Positions 1-5,324 of a DNA stretch of 5,324 nucleotides are shown piece by piece (position 1 is the stretch's first letter; the number at the start of each line of letters is the position of its first letter). The position numbers and the translations under genes were made by a program. A model generated the notes under the pieces. That model did not search any database. It had not been told where the DNA came from and saw only the letters and a list, made by a program, of their open reading frames with translations. This DNA is from an uncultured beta proteobacterium (lineage in GTDB: Bacteria; Pseudomonadota; Gammaproteobacteria; Burkholderiales; Burkholderiaceae), in contig CAIMXN010000045.1 of the NCBI GenBank assembly GCA_903845455.1, positions 1 to 5,324 on the forward strand. Direction: 5' to 3'.

Positions 1-1
1 A

Positions 2-274
2 ATAGCAGGAATTCTTCTCGATCTTGGCATGCAAAGTAATGTTGTTTTAGGTCAGCGCACCATCTACTTACTGGGTGCAGATATTCGTAGCCACTTAAAT
101 GCACTTTACATGGCGATCTTTTTTGCTGGTGGTGCAATTGGCTCTGGCATTGCCAGTCTTGCCTATGTCTATAGCGGTTGGAACTTAGTAGCTTGGATTG
201 GCTTTACTTTTCCAACGGCCGCTTTACTATTCTTCTTGACTGAATCAGTTAAGAAAAAAGCTACTCGAAAGTAG
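2..274 (+). CDS. MFS transporter, C-terminal fragment (5' end outside window)
   Basis: The reading frame is open from the left window edge (first full codon at base 2) to a TAG stop at 272-274, giving about 90 residues. The ATG at 29 is an internal methionine: the frame continues upstream with hydrophobic residues (IAGILLDLG). Three membrane segments are visible: the end of one around residues 1-17, a Gly/Ala-rich one (ALYMAIFFAGGAIGSGIASL), and a last one (WNLVAWIGFTFPTAALLFFL), followed by a short basic cytoplasmic tail (KKKATRK). These would be helices 10-12 of a 12-helix major facilitator superfamily protein in the inner membrane. The stretch QRTIYLL...R.HLNALYM resembles the QR.IY.L....R.RLN..YM pattern I associate with DHA1-like efflux proteins. 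Substrate cannot be told from this fragment. The gene converges on typA and its last codons form half of the shared hairpin. Family assignment is fairly sure; any drug-efflux role is a guess. Confidence 0.85.
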   Translation: MAGILLDLGMQSNVVLGQRTIYLLGADIRSHLNALYMAIFFAGGAIGSGIASLAYVYSGWNLVAWIGFTFPTAALLFFLTESVKKKATRK

Positions 275-278
275 CTTT
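251..278 (-). terminator. Rho-independent terminator of the infB-typA operon, possibly bidirectional
   Basis: Bases 257-265 (AAAGCTACT) and 270-278 (AGTAGCTTT) are perfectly complementary and form a 9-bp stem around a 4-base loop (CGAA on +, TTCG on -). On the - strand the stem runs into TTTTTTCTT (the three stem Ts plus 256-251), a good U-tract, and it begins 28 bases after the typA stop. That is the usual place and shape for an intrinsic terminator. On the + strand the stem is followed by TTTAGTTTG, a poorer U-tract, so termination of the transporter transcript is possible but weaker. The hairpin contains the transporter's stop codon. The stem has only four G-C pairs, so strength is moderate. 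Confidence 0.75.
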
Positions 279-306
279 AGTTTGAATAGCGCAACATCAC
301 ACGTAA
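275..306. other. Short convergent intergenic gap
   Basis: These 32 bases separate the stop codons of the transporter (+) and typA (-). The first four bases are the outer right arm of the terminator hairpin. I see no other structure, gene or promoter in the remainder. Confidence 0.6.
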
Positions 307-2124
307 TTACTCGCGCGAAGCTTTCTTCCGATCATGCTCTTTCAGATAACGTTTACGAACACGCACGCTCTTTGGTGTCACCTCAACCAATTCGTCATCG
401 CTAATAAATTCCACAGCGTATTCCAAAGTCAAATCAATCGGCGTTACCAAACGAACTGCTTCATCAGTACCTGAAGAACGCACGTTGGTTAATTGCTTCC
501 CTTTAATAGTGTTAACGACTAAGTCATTATCCCGACTATGAATACCAATCACCATACCCTCATATACAGGGTCGCCATGCTTAACAAACATACGGCCACG
601 GTCTTGTAATTTCCAGATAGCGTAAGCAACTGCCACACCATCATCTTGACTAATCAATACGCCGTTGTGACGCTCACCCAAAATACCATCTTTAGCAGGA
701 GCATAAGCATCAAAGGTATGACTCATTAAGCCATTACCACGTGTCATGGTCATAAAGTCACCCTGGAAACCAATTAAGCCACGTGCAGGAATACGGTACT
801 CAAGACGGGTACGACCTTTACCATCACTCACCATATCTTGTAGTTCACCTTTACGCTTACCTAAATCTTCCATCACGGCACCTTGCGTAGCATCTTCAAC
901 GTCAACGGTTAAGTTTTCGTATGGCTCCATCTTGACACCATTCTCTTCATGAAAGACCACGCGAGGGCGGGATACGGCCATTTCATAACCTTCACGACGC
1001 ATAGTCTCTACCAAGATGGTGAGATGCAATTCGCCACGACCAGAAACTTCGAAAACTGTATCGTCATCGGTTTCTTTCACGCGCAAAGCCATATTTGATT
1101 TGAGCTCACGATCTAAACGCTCACGAATTTGACGGCTAGTCACAAATTTACCTTCACGGCCAGCAAATGGGCTGGTGTTCACCATGAAGTTCATGGTCAA
1201 GGTTGGTTCATCAATTTTGAGCATTGGCAATGGATCTGGTTTATCAACTGCACAAACGGTGGTCCCAATCGCTAATTCTTCAATACCGTTAATCAAGGCA
1301 ATATCACCAGCAAAAGCTTCGTCAACAATCTCACGCTCAAGACCTTTGAACTTCAATACTTGATTGACGCGACCTTTGAATGGCGTACCATCTGGACCAT
1401 TCAAGCAAATTACTTCCATGCCAGGTTTAACGCGACCACGATTGACACGGCCAATACCAATTTTGCCTACATAGCTGTTGTAGTCAATAGAAGAAATTTG
1501 GAATTGCAAAGGACCATCAGGATCATCATCACGAACTGGAACATGCTCTAAAACTGCATCAAACAATGGACGCATGTCACCTTCACGAACGTCCTCTGTC
1601 AAACCTGCATAGCCATTTAAGCCAGATGCATAGATGATTGGGAAGTCGAGTTGTTCTTCAGTTGCGCCAAGCTTGTCAAATAATTCAAAAGTAGCATTAA
1701 TCACGTAATCGCAACGCGCGCCTGGACGGTCTACTTTATTAATCACCACGATTGGCTTGAGGCCTAGAGCCAAAGCCTTCTTAGTGACAAAACGGGTCTG
1801 TGGCATGGGACCTTCGACCGCATCCACCAATAACAAAACACCGTCAACCATCGAGAGCACACGCTCTACTTCACCACCAAAGTCTGCATGTCCTGGTGTA
1901 TCAACAATATTGATATGGGTCCCGTCATATTCCACTGCGCAGTTCTTAGACAAAATAGTAATGCCGCGCTCTCTTTCTAAGTCGTTTGAGTCCATGACGC
2001 GTTCGGTCATTTTTTCATTGGAGCGGAATGTGCCAGATTGGCGCAAGAGTTGGTCAACCAAGGTTGTTTTACCGTGGTCAACGTGGGCAATGATGGCGAT
2101 ATTACGAAGTGCGCGTTTAGTCAT
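307..2124 (-). CDS. typA: Ribosome-associated translational GTPase TypA/BipA
   Basis: This is a complete 605-residue protein, close to the E. coli BipA length (607). BipA/TypA is a GTPase of the EF-G family that binds the 70S ribosome at the EF-G site and is linked to 50S assembly and to growth in cold or stress. All G motifs are present: G1 AHVDHGKT at 13-20, switch I ERGIT at 52-56, G3 DTPGH at 75-79, G4 NKVD at 129-132, and a G5-like YASGLNG at 165-171. A beta-barrel domain II follows (about 205-300), then domain III with NTSPFAGREGKFVTSRQI (316-333) and SGRGELHL (361-368), then an EF-G V-like domain with PARGLIGF (446-453). The BipA-specific C-terminal domain carries HNGVLIS (486-492), IHSRDNDL (528-535) and SSGTDEAV (550-557). 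It lacks EF-G domain IV, which separates it from EF-G and LepA. The ATG at 2124 gives the standard N-terminus (MTKRALRNIAIIAHVDHGKT), with a modest AGAAG ribosome site six bases upstream. It lies 37 bases after truB and is probably the last gene of the operon. Confidence 0.98.
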   Translation of the reverse strand: MTKRALRNIAIIAHVDHGKTTLVDQLLRQSGTFRSNEKMTERVMDSNDLERERGITILSKNCAVEYDGTHINIVDTPGHADFGGEVERVLSMVDGVLLLVDAVEGPMPQTRFVTKKALALGLKPIVVINKVDRPGARCDYVINATFELFDKLGATEEQLDFPIIYASGLNGYAGLTEDVREGDMRPLFDAVLEHVPVRDDDPDGPLQFQISSIDYNSYVGKIGIGRVNRGRVKPGMEVICLNGPDGTPFKGRVNQVLKFKGLEREIVDEAFAGDIALINGIEELAIGTTVCAVDKPDPLPMLKIDEPTLTMNFMVNTSPFAGREGKFVTSRQIRERLDRELKSNMALRVKETDDDTVFEVSGRGELHLTILVETMRREGYEMAVSRPRVVFHEENGVKMEPYENLTVDVEDATQGAVMEDLGKRKGELQDMVSDGKGRTRLEYRIPARGLIGFQGDFMTMTRGNGLMSHTFDAYAPAKDGILGERHNGVLISQDDGVAVAYAIWKLQDRGRMFVKHGDPVYEGMVIGIHSRDNDLVVNTIKGKQLTNVRSSGTDEAVRLVTPIDLTLEYAVEFISDDELVEVTPKSVRVRKRYLKEHDRKKASRE

Positions 2125-2130
2125 GTGAAG

Positions 2131-2135
2131 CTTCT
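2131..2135 (-). promoter_or_regulatory. Weak ribosome binding site of typA
   Basis: Read on the - strand, the truB-typA gap ends in AGAAG, then CTTCAC, then the ATG at 2124. AGAAG is a partial Shine-Dalgarno match with a six-base spacer and supports this start. The rest of the 37-base gap is AT-rich and shows no terminator hairpin and no clear -35/-10 pair, which supports read-through from truB. Confidence 0.5.
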
Positions 2136-2161
2136 GAGGTTAATAAATAAGTTAAAGGGGT

Positions 2162-3073
2162 TTAATGTGTTTGTGAAATCAGACGCTTGGGATGTAATAC
2201 ACCAGAGCGCCAATCAGCAGTACCAATAAAATTATGTGGGGCAGCAGTAGCACGATAAATACGCACTAAGGCTTCAATAGGGGGCAGGTTAAGAGGCACT
2301 CGTTGCCCCATCTCTAAACGTTTCGCTTGCTGTTCATCTACAGTCAAATGGGGCAAGGTTTGCAATAAAGCATCCACCGGTAGGATATAAGTAGAGCTAT
2401 CTTGTAAGCCTTGTTGAATCGACTCCAACGTAAAGGACTGCTCAAGATTGAGATGCCCTACTTCAGTACGGCGTAGTCCCACTAGATGGGCACCACAACC
2501 AAGTGCATTGCCAATATCTTCAGCTAACACACGAATGTAAGTACCCTTGCTGCAGCTGACTTCTAGAGTTGCTTCAGGCCATTGAATGTTAGTCCAGCGA
2601 ATAGCATGAATCATAATCTCACGCGGTTCACGCTCTAACTCAACACCAGCACGTGCGTACTCATACAAAGGCTTGCCATCACGCTTAAGTGCCGAATACA
2701 TTGGTGGTACTTGAGTAATGGAGCCAGTAAATTTTGGCAGTAATGCCTCTAAAGCAATTCTGATTGCAGCTTCATCGGCAAAGGTGGGTAAAGGTAACTC
2801 TGCAATGATTTGACCTTCGGCATCACCAGTATCAGTCCGAGAACCAAACTTTACTTGAGCAATATAAGTCTTATCAGCCTCAAGCAAGTCTTGTGAATAT
2901 TTAGTAGCCTCACCCAAGCAAATAGGGAGAAGGCCTGTAGCCATTGGATCTAATGTACCAGTATGGCCTGCTTTATCAGCATTGAATGCGCGCTTCACAG
3001 CAGTGACCGCACCCTGCGAGCTCATCCCAGCAGGTTTATCTAATAAAACAACGCCATCGATTCGTATAGACAT
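2162..3073 (-). CDS. truB: tRNA pseudouridine(55) synthase TruB
   Basis: TruB isomerises uridine 55 in the T-loop of nearly all tRNAs to pseudouridine and also acts as a tRNA folding chaperone in the cytosol. The 303-residue product (E. coli 314) starts with the family block DGVVLLDKPAGMSS (6-19). It then has the catalytic block AGHTGTLDPMATGLLP (35-50) with the nucleophile Asp42, and the conserved Tyr70 in KTYIAQVKFGSRTDTGD (68-84). Next come QVPPMYSALKRDGKPLYEYAR (121-141) and CSKGTYIRVLAEDIG (174-188) with the conserved Arg181. The last ~70 residues are a short PUA-like RNA-binding end. I chose the ATG at 3073, four bases after the rbfA stop. An in-frame TTG at 3130 would add 19 residues and overlap rbfA by 53 bases, but those residues (IVIVAIIKTRV) are just the rbfA tail in another frame. 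A weak GAGAG lies 11 bases upstream, so translation is probably coupled to rbfA. Confidence 0.97.
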   Translation of the reverse strand: MSIRIDGVVLLDKPAGMSSQGAVTAVKRAFNADKAGHTGTLDPMATGLLPICLGEATKYSQDLLEADKTYIAQVKFGSRTDTGDAEGQIIAELPLPTFADEAAIRIALEALLPKFTGSITQVPPMYSALKRDGKPLYEYARAGVELEREPREIMIHAIRWTNIQWPEATLEVSCSKGTYIRVLAEDIGNALGCGAHLVGLRRTEVGHLNLEQSFTLESIQQGLQDSSTYILPVDALLQTLPHLTVDEQQAKRLEMGQRVPLNLPPIEALVRIYRATAAPHNFIGTADWRSGVLHPKRLISQTH

Positions 3074-3077
3074 GAAA

Positions 3078-3455
3078 TTACTGACTCTCGTCTTTATGAT
3101 CGCTACGATCACTATCCACCGCTTGATCAATCAAGCGAGACATTTCAATACCGTGTTCAACAGAACTGTCATAGTGAAAGTGCAAAGTAGGGACGGTATG
3201 AATGTGCAAACGCTTAAATAGCAGTGAATGCAAATAGCCCGCTTTTTCTTGCAAGGCTTTTAGCGCATGTTCAGGCTCGGCACCTAAAACAGTGAAAAAC
3301 ACTTTGGCATGTGCAAGGTCCGGTGTAAGCTCAATACTTTGTAAAGTAATCAAACCTAGACTTGGACTGCGCAATTCGCGCGGAATCAGCTCGGCCAGAT
3401 CTCGCTGAATTTGATCGGCGAGACGCTGGTTACGATGTGGGCTCGTTTTATGCAT
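3078..3455 (-). CDS. rbfA: 30S ribosome-binding factor RbfA
   Basis: RbfA is a small KH-fold protein that binds the immature 30S subunit near the 5' end of 16S rRNA, helps process that rRNA, and is needed for growth in the cold in E. coli. The 125-residue product has the usual length. Its order of elements fits: an N-terminal helix (RLADQIQRDLAELIPREL, 11-28), a strand region (LGLITLQSIELTPDLAHAKV, 33-52), then a helix-loop-helix and the strand block LLFKRLHIHTVPTLHFHYD (78-96) followed by EMSRLIDQA (104-112). The C-terminal tail (DSDRSDHKDESQ) is hydrophilic and probably disordered. Two places usually conserved look altered: DPR(L/I)G reads SPSLG at 30-34, and the AxG kink of the KH motif reads KAG at 71-73. 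The reading frame is intact, so the gene appears functional. The start ATG lies 18 bases after the infB stop with only a weak AAGA ribosome site, and truB follows after four bases. Confidence 0.97.
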   Translation of the reverse strand: MHKTSPHRNQRLADQIQRDLAELIPRELRSPSLGLITLQSIELTPDLAHAKVFFTVLGAEPEHALKALQEKAGYLHSLLFKRLHIHTVPTLHFHYDSSVEHGIEMSRLIDQAVDSDRSDHKDESQ

Positions 3456-3473
3456 TATCTTGCGAGTCGATTA

Positions 3474-5324
3474 TTAAAGAGTTCTAGCAACTTCAGTTAC
3501 TTCAAACACCTCTAATTGATCACCTTCTTTGATGTCGTTGTAGCCTTTTAATGACAGACCGCACTCAACACCAGCACGCACTTCTTTGGCATCATCTTTA
3601 AAGCGTTTGAGTGAGTCTAATTCTCCAGACCAAACAACCACGTTTTCACGCAAGAGACGTACATTAGAGCTACGTTTAACGACACCATCGAGAACTAAAC
3701 AACCTGCAATCGCACCAACTTTAGATACTAAGAAGACTTGACGAACCTCAACCATACCGGTGATTTCTTCTTTCTTGTCTGGTGTCAACATGCCACTTAA
3801 GGCGGCTTTTACTTCATCCACTGCATCATAAATAATGTTGTGATATCGAATATCAACGCCATTATTCTCAGCAAGCTTACGTGCCGCAGCATCTGCACGA
3901 GAGTTAAAGCCAATAATGACTGCCTTAGAAGCAACTGCTAAATTCACGTCGGTTTCAGTAATGCCACCCACTGCTGCGTGAACGATTTGTACTTTCACCT
4001 CTGCAGTAGATAATTTTTGCAAGGATTGTGATAACGCCTCTTGTGAGCCCTGAACGTCAGCCTTAATAATCAGAGGCAATAGTTTTGCTTCAACTGCGCC
4101 CTCTTCCATGTTTTCCATCATGGTTTCAAGTTTGAACGCCTGCTGTTTAGCCAACTTCACATCACGGAACTTCCCTTGACGGAAGAGTGCAATCTCACGA
4201 GCTTTACGCTCATCAGGCACAACTTGAACTGATTCACCGGCCGCTGGAACTTCAGATAAACCTTGAATTTCAACTGGAATAGAAGGACCAGCCTCATTAC
4301 ATGGCTTGCCATTCTCATCCATCATCGCGCGAACACGACCGTAGGTAGAGCCAGCTAACAACATATCACCACGTCTCAGAGTACCGGATTGCACGAGTAC
4401 CGTTGCCACTGGACCACGACCCTTATCTAAGCGCGCTTCAATCACGAGACCATGTGCTGGCGCATCTCTTGGGGCTTTCAGTTCTAAAATTTCTGCTTGT
4501 AAAAGAACGTTTTCTAATAAGGCATCGATACCTTCGCCAGTTTTTGCTGATACAGAAATAAAGGGCACATCGCCACCGTATTCTTCAGGAACCACTTGCT
4601 CAGCAACCAATTCCGTTTTTACACGCTCTAAATTGGCATCTGGTTTATCAATTTTATTAATTGCTACAACAATCGGAACGCCACCCGCTACTGCATGGTG
4701 AATCGCTTCCTTAGTTTGTGGCATGACACCGTCATCTGCAGCAACCACCAAGATCACAATATCCGTTGCCTTAGCACCGCGAGCACGCATCGCCGTAAAG
4801 GCTTCATGACCTGGGGTATCTAAAAAGGTAATCATGCCGCGCGGTGTTTCTACGTGATATGCACCAATATGCTGAGTAATACCGCCAGCTTCCCCAGTGG
4901 CTACTTTTGCTGCACGAATTTTATCTAATAAAGAAGTCTTACCGTGGTCAACGTGACCCATCACTGTCACTACTGGTGGACGTGGTAAAAACTCGGCATC
5001 ATGACCATCAATACCCAAATCTAAATCAGGATCGTCCAACTTAGCAGCATGGGCTTTATGACCCAACTCTTCAACGATGATCATTGCAGTATCTTGATCG
5101 AGCACTTGATTAATTGTCACCATCTGACCCATACCCATCAAAAGCTTGATTACTTCAGCACTCTTGATAGCCATCGCATGAGCTAACTCAGCAACAGTAA
5201 TAGTTTCAGGAACCTGTACGTCATGAACTACTTTTTCAGTAGGAACTTGGAAATTAGTATCCACGTTTGCTTCAGCAATTTGTCGTTGCTTTCTACGGCC
5301 ACCACCTGAACGCCAACCACCTAC
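3474..5324 (-). CDS. infB: Translation initiation factor IF-2 (5' end outside window)
   Basis: IF2 is the GTPase that binds formylmethionyl-tRNA on the 30S subunit and promotes 50S joining. The last 616 residues are visible; the frame is open to the window edge, and a full protein (890 residues in E. coli) would add roughly 270-300 more at the N-terminus. The fragment opens with the end of a Gly/Arg-rich basic linker (VGGWRSGGGRRKQR), then an IF2_N domain (about 36-88). The G domain has GHVDHGKT (123-130), GGITQHIG (147-154), DTPGH (169-173), NKID (223-226) and SAK (259-261). Domain II starts near 290 (HGLVIEARLDKGRGPVATV), domain C1 runs about 411-510 (DVQGSQEAL), and the initiator-tRNA-binding C2 domain about 521-616 keeps the conserved GC (541-542) and ECG (587-589). 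The GTG at 5264 is internal, not the start. The gene ends in two adjacent TAA codons (3476-3471), with rbfA 18 bases on. Confidence 0.98.
   Translation of the reverse strand, partial: VGGWRSGGGRRKQRQIAEANVDTNFQVPTEKVVHDVQVPETITVAELAHAMAIKSAEVIKLLMGMGQMVTINQVLDQDTAMIIVEELGHKAHAAKLDDPDLDLGIDGHDAEFLPRPPVVTVMGHVDHGKTSLLDKIRAAKVATGEAGGITQHIGAYHVETPRGMITFLDTPGHEAFTAMRARGAKATDIVILVVAADDGVMPQTKEAIHHAVAGGVPIVVAINKIDKPDANLERVKTELVAEQVVPEEYGGDVPFISVSAKTGEGIDALLENVLLQAEILELKAPRDAPAHGLVIEARLDKGRGPVATVLVQSGTLRRGDMLLAGSTYGRVRAMMDENGKPCNEAGPSIPVEIQGLSEVPAAGESVQVVPDERKAREIALFRQGKFRDVKLAKQQAFKLETMMENMEEGAVEAKLLPLIIKADVQGSQEALSQSLQKLSTAEVKVQIVHAAVGGITETDVNLAVASKAVIIGFNSRADAAARKLAENNGVDIRYHNIIYDAVDEVKAALSGMLTPDKKEEITGMVEVRQVFLVSKVGAIAGCLVLDGVVKRSSNVRLLRENVVVWSGELDSLKRFKDDAKEVRAGVECGLSLKGYNDIKEGDQLEVFEVTEVARTL

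Larger units (their letters stand above)
2162..5324 (-). other. Inferred operon segment infB-rbfA-truB, probably continuing into typA at 307
   Basis: All genes are on the - strand with gaps of 18 bases (infB-rbfA), 4 bases (rbfA-truB) and 37 bases (truB-typA). None of the gaps holds a terminator hairpin or a recognisable sigma-70 promoter. In beta- and gammaproteobacteria infB, rbfA and truB usually sit downstream of rimP and nusA in one operon, so those genes are expected beyond 5324. Co-transcription of typA is inferred from spacing and from the terminator found only after it. Confidence 0.7.

Noticed and set aside
29..31. ATG at 29 as the true start of a small 81-residue membrane protein.
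   Set aside because: The codons before it continue a transmembrane helix in frame, and the whole matches the C-terminal three helices of an MFS transporter.
1757..2128. A 123-codon open frame on the + strand opposite the start of typA.
   Set aside because: It lies wholly antisense to the strongly conserved GTPase domain, has Ser/Thr-rich non-family composition, and is best explained as a shadow frame. The same holds for the other short + strand frames inside typA, truB and rbfA (746-952, 1175-1363, 1360-1551, 2038-2229, 2982-3221).
2125..2161. A possible terminator or promoter in the truB-typA gap (TTAA...TTAA repeats and a GAAGCTTC palindrome).
   Set aside because: The arms are only four bases long, there is no GC stem or T-run, and no -35/-10 pair with proper spacing was found on the - strand.
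3074..3130. A longer TruB starting at an in-frame TTG at 3130.
   Set aside because: It would overlap rbfA by 53 bases, uses a rare start codon, and adds residues with no match to the TruB N-terminus. The ATG at 3073 gives the normal family start.
5262..5264. GTG at 5264 as the start of IF2 or as an internal start for a short isoform, as E. coli infB has.
   Set aside because: The frame stays open to the window edge with a typical IF2 Gly/Arg-rich linker. Only a GAAG five bases upstream hints at a ribosome site, and the E. coli internal starts lie well before this region.
1..5324. A novel defence, mobile or otherwise undescribed system.
   Set aside because: Every long frame is a recognised housekeeping or transporter gene. 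There are no insertion-sequence ends, integrase, tRNA, repeat array or compositional break visible.

Overview
The window looks like chromosomal housekeeping DNA from a betaproteobacterium of the family Burkholderiaceae. The gene order infB-rbfA-truB-typA matches the nusA/infB translation cluster of that group. The RbfA segment 'LLFKRLHIHTVPTLHFHYD' and the proteins' overall character also fit. The moderate GC content by eye, with AT-rich gaps, makes a Polynucleobacter-like freshwater bacterium my best guess. This is inference from remembered family sequences, not a database result.

Layout: positions 2-274 (+ strand) hold the last ~90 codons of a major facilitator superfamily transporter whose start lies outside the window. 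Four genes on the - strand fill the rest, read from right to left: infB (5' end cut off by the window edge at 5324, stop at 3474), rbfA (3455-3078), truB (3073-2162) and typA/bipA (2124-307). Gaps between them are 18, 4 and 37 bases, with no convincing internal promoter or terminator, so they are probably one transcription unit. The transporter and typA converge on a 32-base gap. A perfect 9-bp hairpin at 257-278 overlaps the transporter stop codon and is followed by a T-rich run on the - strand; it is the likely terminator of the operon.

The four operon products act together in translation and ribosome assembly. IF2 brings initiator tRNA to the 30S subunit. RbfA matures the 30S subunit and 16S rRNA. 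TruB makes pseudouridine 55 in tRNA. TypA/BipA is a ribosome-associated GTPase linked to 50S assembly and to growth in cold or stress. No mobile element, CRISPR array, RNA gene, prophage or unknown system is visible. No gene-free stretch exceeds 40 bases. The region is ordinary, and the findings are small-scale.
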